Origin: Nitrospirota bacterium
GTDB lineage: Bacteria > Nitrospinota_A > UBA7883
DNA length: 6,782 nucleotides
NCBI GenBank assembly: GCA_011052055.1
Contig: DRJW01000343.1
Location: 1 to 6,782 of the forward strand
Reading direction: 5' to 3'
Shown: one piece after another, positions 1-6,261 of the stretch
Layout: each line of letters starts with the position of its first letter
Numbering within the stretch: position 1 is the first letter of the stretch
Notes under the pieces: model-generated
Told to the model about the DNA's origin: nothing
What the model saw: the letters and a program-made list of their open reading frames with translations, nothing else
The model's database searches: none
Program-made: the position numbers and the translations under genes

Positions 1-46
1 ACTGCGAGACAAAATAGCCGCAAGCGTAGTAGTAACTACTCTGAGG

Positions 47-119
47 ACGAATTTGACTCGTCAACGAATTTGACTCGTCAACGAATTTGACTCGTCAACG
101 AATTTGACTCGTCAACGAA
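47..119. repeat. 17-bp tandem repeat, four perfect copies plus five bases
   Basis: The unit ACGAATTTGACTCGTCA occurs four times without a mismatch (47-63, 64-80, 81-97, 98-114), followed by the first five bases of a fifth copy. Each unit contains the imperfect dyad TGAC-TC-GTCA. Just upstream, positions 28-40 form a separate perfect odd palindrome, AGTAGT-A-ACTACT. Perfect identity between copies suggests recent slippage expansion, or selection for several identical protein-binding sites. No gene overlaps the array, and what lies to its left is outside the window. The function is unknown. Confidence 0.95.
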
Positions 120-122
120 GCA

Positions 123-172
123 TGGCGCCTTTTACAGCCGATTGTAGCAGAAATGGATTATTAGAGGTTCCC
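123..172 (-). repeat. 50-bp repeated element, copy A (inverted relative to copy B)
   Basis: The reverse complement of this stretch matches 1882-1931 at 49 of 50 positions; the single difference is at position 160. Read on the minus strand, it starts GGGAACCTCT and ends at a GGCGCC palindrome followed by A. The match stops abruptly on both sides, so this is a discrete element and not a longer duplication. Read in one frame, it encodes a peptide that runs on from the transposase scrap upstream and ends shortly after at a stop codon. It could be a terminal segment left by an insertion sequence or a small non-autonomous element. Its identity was not established. Confidence 0.9.
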
Positions 173-324
173 ATAAACCTGTTGAGCGCAGGTTTCCAGT
201 TTCTAATCGGCATGGTCCATCTTTTCGCCGCAGAATTGATAGCCATGTATACAACTTTCAACGCGGATTGATCGCGCGGGAATATTTTACGATTCTTGAT
301 CGCTTTGCGAATAACACAAACCAT
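173..324 (-). pseudogene. IS256-family transposase, C-terminal fragment
   Basis: The minus-strand translation reads VIRKAIKNRKIFP, then DQSALKVVYMAI, then KRWTMPIRNWKPALNRFM. This matches the C-terminal end of IS256-family (mutator-type, DDE) transposases, where an arginine-rich segment is followed by FP..-A-LK-LY-A and a W-x-x-P-x-x-x-W-x-x-ALN-F block. Only about 45 residues of a protein usually near 400 remain. The catalytic DDE residues are absent, so the piece is inactive. Family-like sequence ends at the Phe-Met just before copy A of the 50-bp element, which replaces the expected last residues. Upstream, the reading frame merges into the hairpin region after the glycosyltransferase gene. 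It is a relic of a past insertion. Confidence 0.8.
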
Positions 325-344
325 AGAGGCGCCCGGCGGAAATC

Positions 345-393
345 AAAAACCTCCACCCCCTCGGCTCTACTACGAGGAGGGGGCAGGGGGTGG
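345..393 (-). terminator. probable intrinsic terminator after the GT9 gene
   Basis: On the minus strand, CCACCCCCT (385-393) pairs perfectly with AGGGGGTGG (353-361). Three bases and then five T residues (345-349) follow. The hairpin begins 15 bases past the glycosyltransferase stop codon. An alternative inner stem, CCTCG (359-363) with CGAGG (373-377), competes with the main stem. The loop is large (23 bases), and the T-run is short and slightly offset, so efficiency is uncertain. Confidence 0.55.
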
Positions 394-407
394 TGTTCAA
401 TCTCATT

Positions 408-1451
408 CTAGATCAGGGCGCCCAGCCTTTCTATCGCAAGCTTCACCTCGTCGATTTCTATATGGGTCATGCAATGGGCGCCTTCGCGGACGCAATTATT
501 CTGGTCGCACGGCATACATTCCATCGGGGCGCAGGAAATAGTGATGGACGGACTTCCCAGAGGCGTCCAGAGCGTAGGGTCGGATGGGCCGAACAGGGCC
601 ACCATAGGTGTATTGAGAGCTCCGGCCATATGCATCGGGCCTGAGTCGTTGCACACGACCATATTCGAAATTTTTAAAAGCGCCGCCAGCTCTAAAAGCC
701 CAAGGTCGGTGAAAAAGGGAAGGGCGTAGCCGGAGGCTTTTCTGATAGCCTTGATTTCATCTCGATCCGCCTCCGACCCGACGAGAACGACCGCGCATAA
801 TTTCTCATCTACCAGCCACCGGGAGAGAAGGCCGAGCTTGACGGCGGGCCATCTTTTCACCTGCACCCTGGCGCCGGGATGTAGCAAAACGATTGGACGG
901 TCGAACATCAGCCCCGCTTTATTAAGCCTGCCTCTTGCAGACTCTATCGCTTTATCCGGGACATCCAGGAAAAGCTCCGGTTTTTTGGGCCAGTCGGCGC
1001 CAAACGGCCTGACGGTGCGGAACTGGATGCGCCATGAATGGTCGTCTGGCGACGCCTTTTCCGCGTACACGTTGTAACAAAGCCGGTTCCTCAGCCTGTA
1101 CGGATGCCCCGCCCTGATTTTCGCGCCTGACAAAAGTGTAGTGATCGCGCCTCGCGGCCCGGTCTGCAAATCGACAACAAGGTCGTATTTTTCTGATCGA
1201 ATCTCTTTTATAGTCTCCAGATCGCTTTTCAACCCGGAGTTTTCCTTGTTGCGCCTGTTTAAAACGAGACGATCCACATTTGGGTTGTTATAGAGAATCT
1301 CTTCGAAAATATCGTCGATAAGCAGGTGTATTTTGGCGTCTGGGAATCTTCGGCGAAGTCCGGCCAGAGTTGGATTGCAAAGCAGAATGTCGCCGATAGA
1401 CCTGTATCTTATGACCAGAATCTTTTTTATGGAGTCAGTTTTAAATTGCAT
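408..1451 (-). CDS. glycosyltransferase family 9 (lipopolysaccharide heptosyltransferase-like)
   Basis: This 347-residue protein is full length for GT9/heptosyltransferases such as WaaC, WaaF and WaaQ. These GT-B enzymes act at the cytoplasmic face of the inner membrane and add ADP-activated heptose to the lipid A-core acceptor. The N-terminal Rossmann half opens with ILVIRYRSIGDILLCNP (11-27), including the conserved Asp21 after Gly. The C-terminal half has LLHPGA...KRWP (189-202) and the nucleotide-sugar site NDSGPMHMAGA (268-278) running into VALFGPSDPTLWTP (284-297). A cysteine-rich tail (C307, C312, C315, C320, C327) is common in this family. The ATG is preceded by a weak AGAGAAAG ribosome site. 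The gene stands alone, with an apparent terminator behind it and mobile-element debris on both sides. The exact sugar and acceptor cannot be assigned. Confidence 0.93.
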   Translation of the reverse strand: MQFKTDSIKKILVIRYRSIGDILLCNPTLAGLRRRFPDAKIHLLIDDIFEEILYNNPNVDRLVLNRRNKENSGLKSDLETIKEIRSEKYDLVVDLQTGPRGAITTLLSGAKIRAGHPYRLRNRLCYNVYAEKASPDDHSWRIQFRTVRPFGADWPKKPELFLDVPDKAIESARGRLNKAGLMFDRPIVLLHPGARVQVKRWPAVKLGLLSRWLVDEKLCAVVLVGSEADRDEIKAIRKASGYALPFFTDLGLLELAALLKISNMVVCNDSGPMHMAGALNTPMVALFGPSDPTLWTPLGSPSITISCAPMECMPCDQNNCVREGAHCMTHIEIDEVKLAIERLGALI

Positions 1452-1545
1452 GAAAAGCTTTCTCTGGATATTTACCCTGCGTTTGACGCTACCTGCCGTT
1501 TTAGCGATAGCCTTTTCAGGATACTCTTACATCCGCAAATCCGGA
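1450..1545 (+). other. possible N-terminal membrane-anchor fragment of a broken gene
   Basis: From an ATG at 1450 the plus strand reads MKSFLWIFTLRLTLPAVLAI followed by a few more hydrophobic residues and YSYIRKS. This is a plausible basic-hydrophobic-basic signal anchor. The frame then degenerates and stops at 1600-1602. The neighbouring frame is open from 1511 to 1675, so one frameshift would join this start to the kinase relic downstream. The ATG overlaps the start codon of the divergent glycosyltransferase gene, and no good ribosome site is visible. It could equally be a chance shadow of that gene's upstream region. Confidence 0.22.
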
Positions 1546-1881
1546 TATTGTTTTAAATTTTCCATCGCCAGTTATATACCACGATCCTGTTGCAGGATAT
1601 AAGAGCTTCGTTTCTGAAAAAACCAGTAGTCTATCAGATATTTCTTTTGACAATGCCCTGGCGAAATTAGAAAGATGAAAGCTCCTTCTGTTTACAAAAG
1701 AGCCTAAACCTGATAGAAATGAGTTCGATCCTCGTGATTTAATCCCGAATATCCTGGATTTCGCCAAATATGTGTTCGAGCAGAATAAAATAGAAGTTCG
1801 AGCCTCCATTCCAGATGAGTCTTTACCAATAAACGCGGATGAAAGCCTGATACGCCAGGCGGTTTTGAACATGATCCATAA
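1511..1881 (+). pseudogene. sensor histidine kinase remnant (NtrB-like ATP-binding part)
   Basis: The plus-strand frame is open from 1511 to an in-frame TGA at 1676, and continues past it as KLLLFTKEPKP, FDPRDLIPNILDFA and then IPDESLPINADESLIRQAVL with NMI. This is the usual sequence from the end of the dimerisation domain (LLLF-T/A-K/R-P) into the ATPase domain up to the N-box (D-x-x-x-L-x-Q-x-x-LN-x-x) of NtrB-type kinases. The phospho-accepting H-box region is not recognisable. Everything after the N-box is missing, including the G-boxes that close over ATP. The part before the TGA (1511-1675) looks coding but matches no family I recognise. The gene is broken by a stop and by loss of its 3' half, which ends at the 50-bp element. 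Confidence 0.65.
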
Positions 1882-1931
1882 GGGAACCTCTAAAAATCCA
1901 TTTCTGCTACAATCGGCTGTAAAAGGCGCCA
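1882..1931 (+). repeat. 50-bp repeated element, copy B, at a gene-fusion junction
   Basis: This stretch is the inverted partner of 123-172, with 49 of 50 bases identical. It lies exactly between the kinase remnant and the receiver-domain remnant and keeps the reading frame open across both. Its last bases, GGCGCCA, coincide with the Gly-Ala codons (GGC GCC) that a receiver domain would have at this place. The right-hand edge of the match may therefore include native receiver sequence, or mark microhomology used during a rearrangement. Confidence 0.9.
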
Positions 1932-2138
1932 CTGACTACTTGCTGAAACCTTTCTCAGCCGACACCCTTGAGGAATTGCTAAGGCGGGTCTTCGAAAACG
2001 GAGCTTATCCACCGCGCGCTCGATTCCACAAAAGGCAACAGAACCAAAGCGGCGCAAATGCTCGGCGTCTCTATACGCACACTACGCAACAAACTAAACG
2101 AGTATAAGGCGCGCAAGGAAAAAGAGGAGCCTGGCTAA
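1922..2138 (+). pseudogene. response regulator remnant: receiver end plus Fis-type HTH, frameshifted
   Basis: The frame coming from the kinase remnant continues as KGATDYLLKPF and SADTLEELLRRVFE. This is the end of a response-regulator receiver domain with its conserved Lys-Pro pair; the phosphorylated Asp and everything before it are missing. In the next frame (open from 1983, stop TAA at 2136-2138) the sequence reads ELIHRALDSTKGNRTKAAQM, then LGVSIRTLRNKLNEYK and a charged tail. This is the Fis-like helix-turn-helix that closes NtrC-family activators, and the RTLRNKLNEY form resembles flagellar regulators of the FleR/FlbD kind. The sigma-54-contacting AAA+ domain (GAFTGA loop, Walker motifs) is absent. 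Either it was deleted or the ancestor was a short receiver-HTH protein. The gene cannot make a working regulator. Confidence 0.75.
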
Positions 2139-2183
2139 AATCCCACACCGCACTGTTTCCCACAGCCGCGCCGCAGGCTCTCG

Positions 2184-3332
2184 TCACACTCTCGACATCG
2201 GATCGAAAAGTTTTTGATGCTCCTCCAGCGCGAACCTGTCGGTCATGCCGGCGATGTAATCACATATCAGTCTTTTCTTATCCACATTCTCCAGTTGCTT
2301 TTGCACATTGGCGGGGAGAAGCTCCGGCGTGCGGTCATAGGCCTTAAAAAGTTTTATCACAACGTTGTAAGCTTTCTCCTCCATGCGTATCACGCGGTGA
2401 TGCCGGTACATGCTCTGGCGAAGGAATTCTTTGAGTTCCGCCCGCTCCCTTCTCGTATCCGCCGAAAAATCAGCCAGATATCCATCCTTCGCCCGGACAT
2501 GATCGGGGGTTTCCACAGAAAAACGTTTAATGTTGTTTTCTGTCTGCCGTATCATATCCCCCACCTGCGCGTCTATTATCCTTCTGATGACCTGGTACCG
2601 CGTTATGTTCGGAACCATTTTTCCTGTTAATTGAGCGAACTTGAGCGCTTTTCTCCACATCGCTATTTCTCCCAACTGATCCTCGGTTATAAGACCCGAT
2701 GTCAACCCGTCGTCCAGGTCGTGGCTGAAGTAGGTAACCGAATCGGTCAAGTCAACGATCTGCGCCTCCAGAGAGGGGTTGGGAAATCCGCGAAACTCTT
2801 CGACGACCGGATCGTTTTGCGATTTGGAATGTTTCGCTATCGCCTCACGCGCCTCCCAGGTCAGGTTGAGGCCCCGGAAATTGGGATACTTATGCTCTAC
2901 ATGCTCTACGATTCTTAAAGAGTGCAGATTATGCTCGAACCCTCCGTGCCCCTCCATAAGCTCATTGAGCGCTCTTTCCCCTGAATGGCCAAAAGGCGGA
3001 TGCCCCAGATCGTGGCTTAAGGCTATCGCCTCTGAAAGGTCTTCGTTGAGTCGGAGCGCCCTGGCGTTTGACCGGCTGATCTGCGAGACTTCGAGAGTAT
3101 GTGTGAGCCTGGTGCGGTAATAATCACCTTCGTGGTAGACGAAAACCTGGGTCTTGTACTCCAGCCTGCGAAAAGCGGAGCAGTGCACAACCCGGTCGCG
3201 ATCCCGCATATAAACGGTTCTGTAGGGGTGCTCGTCTTCTCTATTGATACGCCCGCGAGAGTGTTTACTTTTCGACGCGTAAGGAGCGAGCGAATCGTCT
3301 TCCAGCTTTTCCGTTTCCTGGCGGTTTCTCAT
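2184..3332 (-). CDS. dgt: deoxyguanosinetriphosphate triphosphohydrolase-like protein (HD domain)
   Basis: This 382-residue cytosolic enzyme would hydrolyse dGTP (and in many relatives other dNTPs) to the deoxynucleoside and triphosphate, adjusting dNTP pools. The family opening RDRDRVVHCSAFRRLEYKTQ (43-62) is present. The metal-binding HD set follows: H78 in RLTHTLEVSQI, H107-D108 with H111 and H116 in SHDLGHPPFGHSGE, and an Asp in VDLTDSVTYFSHD (D194/D197). The C-terminal part (about 280-380) is the usual helical HD-associated region. Length fits the short dGTPase class found outside enteric bacteria. The start lies 16 bases after the stop of the upstream ferredoxin gene. It has only a weak, distant GGATGA upstream, so translational coupling is likely. 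The true substrate preference cannot be read from sequence. Confidence 0.94.
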   Translation of the reverse strand: MRNRQETEKLEDDSLAPYASKSKHSRGRINREDEHPYRTVYMRDRDRVVHCSAFRRLEYKTQVFVYHEGDYYRTRLTHTLEVSQISRSNARALRLNEDLSEAIALSHDLGHPPFGHSGERALNELMEGHGGFEHNLHSLRIVEHVEHKYPNFRGLNLTWEAREAIAKHSKSQNDPVVEEFRGFPNPSLEAQIVDLTDSVTYFSHDLDDGLTSGLITEDQLGEIAMWRKALKFAQLTGKMVPNITRYQVIRRIIDAQVGDMIRQTENNIKRFSVETPDHVRAKDGYLADFSADTRRERAELKEFLRQSMYRHHRVIRMEEKAYNVVIKLFKAYDRTPELLPANVQKQLENVDKKRLICDYIAGMTDRFALEEHQKLFDPMSRV

Positions 3333-3348
3333 TAATGATGTCTATGGA

Positions 3349-3678
3349 TCATCCAAATATTTCTTGAGGAATCAATAATCTTTCCAGCGGTTTCCCGTTT
3401 TCAAAATGGCTTTCAAAAATTTCCTCCACATCCTCCGGCTGAACGGAGCCGTACCAGATCGCCTCTGGATACACAATCACCACAGGGCCAAACTGGCATG
3501 GGCCGAGGCAAGAGCGCACGCCTGAAATCTGAACTTTGTCATAAACCTGCTTTTGATTGAGGATCTCGGCGAATTTCTGCCATACATCCATAGACTTGCG
3601 TTCATAGCAACATCCTTTTGGATGACCTTCGGGACGCTGGTTCGTACATATAAAAGCATGGTATTTCGGTTTGGGCAT
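3349..3678 (-). CDS. thioredoxin-fold [2Fe-2S] ferredoxin
   Basis: This is a 109-residue small cytosolic electron carrier. The cluster ligands expected in this family are all visible: C11 (FIC), C24 (second Cys of HPKGCC), C57 and C61 (RSCLGPC). They are followed by the typical GPVVIVYPEAIWYGSVQPED stretch (64-83) and an ERLLIP tail. The layout and length match the thioredoxin-like ferredoxins of Aquifex and Clostridium pasteurianum and the related subunits of NADH and hydrogenase complexes. It is not the plant-type fold. C23 is an extra cysteine beside the ligand. A good GGAGA ribosome site precedes the ATG. It is first in a probable two-gene operon with the dGTP hydrolase. Its redox partner is not encoded in the window. 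Confidence 0.93.
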   Translation of the reverse strand: MPKPKYHAFICTNQRPEGHPKGCCYERKSMDVWQKFAEILNQKQVYDKVQISGVRSCLGPCQFGPVVIVYPEAIWYGSVQPEDVEEIFESHFENGKPLERLLIPQEIFG

Positions 3679-3684
3679 ACAGCT

Positions 3685-3689
3685 TCTCC
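3685..3689 (-). promoter_or_regulatory. ribosome binding site of the ferredoxin gene
   Basis: GGAGA on the minus strand ends six bases before the ATG at 3678. It is the clearest Shine-Dalgarno in the window and supports that start codon. Confidence 0.75.
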
Positions 3690-3835
3690 AAAGAAAAATA
3701 TTGTGTCAGTATACTAAGCATATACAAGATCATGGCCAAAGCGCCTGAGCATCCCCTATTAGTGAGCGAAATAAATGGAGCCTGATTCAGTCTAGTATAA
3801 TATACGAAAACAGGTAGCCAGAACAATCCATTACA
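3690..3835 (-). promoter_or_regulatory. candidate promoter region for the ferredoxin-dgt operon
   Basis: The 193-base gap between the YyaL-like gene and the ferredoxin gene is AT-rich. It contains two minus-strand TATACT hexamers that resemble a -10 box, at 3708-3713 and 3794-3799. The nearer one lies inside the perfect palindrome AGTATACT (3708-3715) and would give a short leader. No convincing -35 box accompanies either; a poor TTGGCC stands about 17 bases before an overlapping TAGTAT. No obvious terminator for the upstream gene is seen, so read-through is possible. Confidence 0.3.
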
Positions 3836-3871
3836 TACAACCGGAGCCGAAAGCTAAGAAAAATATTCAGC

Positions 3872-5965
3872 TTATCTGTTGCTATCTGGTTTGGCCCTTG
3901 CCTGCTCTATCTGCTCCAGCCTCACACCAATTTCATCAGGAGATGTCGAAGGCGCCAGACAGACTGTATCGAGGCAGACATATGCCCTGGTGTCTTTCGC
4001 CGGATAGCGCCCCTCGATGAGCGTAGGATAAATCGATTCGGCTCCGAGAGGAATTCTCACGACACCCCATTGGCGTGTTGATCCCCTGTTGAGCCATTTC
4101 GTCCTGCTTTTTTCATCAGGAGTAAAAGCATATACAAGCTCCACCGGTTTTCTGGAGGTCTCCTTGTACAAGCTCATCGCCTCGCCTGTAAACAGGTTTA
4201 CGCCGCCCCCCGATCCTATCAGATGGCTGGCTGTTTTTGCGGCGTCATCGGCTCTTTGAGGTTCGCCAAGAACTGTGGAAAGCCGCCAATCGACCCTGGC
4301 CAAAACAGCCGCTGAGTTAGGAACAGGATTATCTCCCGCAACTCTTGGCCGCGCAATCAGGTCATCTTTTTTTTCCACCAGGAAGTACCCGCCATCTCCT
4401 GCGGAAAAGCTTTTTTTGGCTCTGTCCACATAATCTTTTGCGGCCTTAAGATATTCATCTTTCCCGGTCGCCTCGAAAAGATCCCAAAAGGCCATCGCGG
4501 AAAAAGCTGTATCGTTTAAGTTGGCCTTGCCGCTTGTTTTCCCCCGGCGCCAGACATGGGCTCCTTTAAGCCGGTCAAGAGTAAACCTGGCGCCTTTCTC
4601 GGCCTGCTCCACAAGCTTAGGATCGTCGAGCCACATTCCGGCTCTCGCGAACGCCGACACGGCCAAAGCGTGCCACGAAGCTATTACTTTATCGTCCAGC
4701 GGAGGCCTCTCCCTTTTTGCGCGGGCTTTGAAAAGTTTTTCCAAAGCTTTGTCGTGGCGGTCAGCGGAAGCCCGCCTCAAGGTGTTCGCTCCGGTCGGTT
4801 TTTTCTGCGCGCCGGAATCGGTAACGACGATATCGTATACGTTTCCTTCAGATGTAACGCCGTAATCTTTCACAAAAGATGAATCATTTAAGATCGACTC
4901 AATCTCTTTTAGCGTCCAGATATAATATTTTCCCTCCTCCCCTTCGCTGTCGGCGTCAAGCGAAGATAAAAACCCTCCTTCAGAGTTCATCAGCTCTCTT
5001 TTCATAAACTCAAGCGTTCTTTTAGCCACATACTCATATTCCGGGCTCTCAAGAAGAAAGGCCGCCCTCGCGTAGAGGCTGGCCAAAAGAGCGTTATCGT
5101 AAAGCATCTTTTCAAAATGCGGAGTTTCCCATTTTGGATCGACGCAATAGCGGTGAAATCCTCCGCCGACATGATCGAATAAACCGCCGCGCGCCATGTT
5201 ATCGAGCGTCGTTACAAGAAATTCATCGTCGCTTTTCGCGGTAAGCAGATATTCCAGAATAGTCGTCATTGGAAACTTGGTCGTCGTACCAAAGCCGCCG
5301 TACTTATGGTCCATCATGCTTTTTACTGGGTCAAGATCGAGATCGGATACGCTTTTGAAATCCCCTCCCCGCTCCATATACTCTTTTAATATCCCGCCTA
5401 TTTTCGCGCCGCCTTTTTCGACCTCCTCCGGATTGTCTCTCCAATATTTATCCACTCTGATAAGAAGGCTCTTGAACTTCTCCCTTCGCTGAAATCCCAC
5501 CGCCAAAACAGGATTCAAACCGGGGGTGAGAAATACGTTATTCGGCCAGCCGCCATGTCCCTGCAGGGCGATCGCGGCCTGCATATATATCGCGTCTATG
5601 TCAGGGCGCTCTTCTCTGTCAACTTTGACACTGACATACCGCTCGTTTATCACGTCGGCGAAATCCTTATGGTCAAAAGCTTCTTTCTCCAACTCGTTGC
5701 ACCAGTGGCACGCGGTGTATCCGATTGAAAGAAAAATAAGCTTGTTCTCCTTTTTCGCTTTGTCGAAAGCCTCCTCGCCCCACTCATACCAATCAACAGG
5801 ATTACCGGCGTGTTTAAGAAGATAAGGACTGCCGGAGTTTTTCAAGCGGTTTTGGCCGTGTGAATCTTGCGCCGGAAAAATCATAAAAAGCAGGCCCACA
5901 ACAAGAGCGGACAGGGGCAGACAGCGTAAAAACCGGTTCGATTCTCCACTTATGACACCAGGCAT
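3872..5965 (-). CDS. exported YyaL/SPATA20-like protein: thioredoxin-like domain plus six-hairpin domain
   Basis: This 697-residue protein matches the usual length of the DUF255 / spermatogenesis-associated protein 20-like family. The N-terminal thioredoxin-like domain contains NPVDWYEWGEEA, FLSIGYTACHWC (78-89, cysteines C86 and C89), VKVDREERPDIDAIYMQA (113-130) and GHGGWPNNVFLTP. The long helical part carries family landmarks YGGFGTTTKFP (222-232), GGLFDHVGGGFHRY (260-273), HFEKMLYDNA (283-292), SSLDADSEGEEGKYYIW (334-350) and DDKVIASWHAL. It is probably an alpha/alpha six-hairpin fold related to sugar epimerases and glycosidases. Unlike many cytosolic relatives it starts with a basic segment and a hydrophobic stretch (about 10-30), then a Gln-Asp-Ser-His-Gly-Gln region. 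This implies export to the periplasm, possibly still anchored. The block after FLTP lacks the usual GGTYFP-like motif. The ATG at 5965 has no clear ribosome site, but no better start is seen. The biochemical role of this family is unsettled. Confidence 0.92.
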   Translation of the reverse strand: MPGVISGESNRFLRCLPLSALVVGLLFMIFPAQDSHGQNRLKNSGSPYLLKHAGNPVDWYEWGEEAFDKAKKENKLIFLSIGYTACHWCNELEKEAFDHKDFADVINERYVSVKVDREERPDIDAIYMQAAIALQGHGGWPNNVFLTPGLNPVLAVGFQRREKFKSLLIRVDKYWRDNPEEVEKGGAKIGGILKEYMERGGDFKSVSDLDLDPVKSMMDHKYGGFGTTTKFPMTTILEYLLTAKSDDEFLVTTLDNMARGGLFDHVGGGFHRYCVDPKWETPHFEKMLYDNALLASLYARAAFLLESPEYEYVAKRTLEFMKRELMNSEGGFLSSLDADSEGEEGKYYIWTLKEIESILNDSSFVKDYGVTSEGNVYDIVVTDSGAQKKPTGANTLRRASADRHDKALEKLFKARAKRERPPLDDKVIASWHALAVSAFARAGMWLDDPKLVEQAEKGARFTLDRLKGAHVWRRGKTSGKANLNDTAFSAMAFWDLFEATGKDEYLKAAKDYVDRAKKSFSAGDGGYFLVEKKDDLIARPRVAGDNPVPNSAAVLARVDWRLSTVLGEPQRADDAAKTASHLIGSGGGVNLFTGEAMSLYKETSRKPVELVYAFTPDEKSRTKWLNRGSTRQWGVVRIPLGAESIYPTLIEGRYPAKDTRAYVCLDTVCLAPSTSPDEIGVRLEQIEQARAKPDSNR

Positions 5966-6071
5966 TTTTTGCAGTAAAGGTTATCTCAAAACCGGGCTAC
6001 GCAATAGGATTTTCTGAGGACAATATCGCCAGGACATACTATAGGGAACCAATAATAAATAAGTCTATGTA

Positions 6072-6097
6072 CAGCTAGACGGTAAAGCTGATTTTTT
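6072..6097 (+). terminator. terminator-like hairpin with T-run, plus strand
   Basis: CAGCT (6072-6076) pairs with AGCTG (6086-6090) around a nine-base loop. One A and then six T residues (6092-6097) follow. The form is that of a weak intrinsic terminator reading rightward, but no plus-strand gene precedes it. It would either end an unrecognised short transcript or be accidental. Confidence 0.3.
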
Positions 6098-6214
6098 ATT
6101 CCTGCCGGATCATCAAACGTACATTATCGATAAATCCAGGCATATCCGCTTTGTGAAAAATCCAGAATCAGCCGGAAGAATCAGGTTTCGGCAAAGCGCC
6201 AACTGCTGTAACGC

Positions 6215-6261
6215 TCTTTCGTTTGCAGGCGAAAGACCCGCCGGGACGATAATTTCCCGGC
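6215..6261. repeat. two adjacent stem-loops
   Basis: TCTTTCG (6215-6221) pairs with CGAAAGA (6230-6236) around an eight-base loop. Three bases later, GCCGGGA (6240-6246) pairs with TCCCGGC (6255-6261), again around eight bases. Both stems are perfect seven-pair helices. Neither has a following T-run, so they do not look like standard terminators. They lie between the pilin gene and the YyaL-like gene. Confidence 0.6.

Noticed and set aside
1516..1932. Open minus-strand frame of 138 codons opposite the kinase remnant
   Set aside because: It mirrors the kinase relic and starts inside the 50-bp element, and its peptide shows no family motif; the plus-strand frame has clear kinase and receiver signatures.
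2139..2183. Terminator between the regulator remnant and the convergent dGTP hydrolase gene
   Set aside because: Only a four-pair stem (AGCC/GGCT) without a T-run is present.
2214..2918. Plus-strand frames opposite the dGTP hydrolase gene
   Set aside because: They are antisense shadows of a gene with full HD-domain signatures and have no motifs of their own.
3602..3826. Minus-strand frame of 74 codons upstream of and overlapping the ferredoxin start
   Set aside because: It overlaps the well-supported ferredoxin gene in another frame, has no recognisable domain, and covers the likely promoter.
3716..4138. 13-base direct repeat AAGCATATACAAG at 3716-3728 and 4126-4138
   Set aside because: One match of this length is not surprising in a window of this size; one copy is inside a coding region and the flanks differ.
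6181..6260. Possible cyclic-di-GMP or other riboswitch before the YyaL-like gene or after the pilin gene
   Set aside because: Short pieces such as GGCAAAGC and GGGACG recall GEMM and guanidine elements, but the order and the paired regions do not fit a known consensus on either strand.
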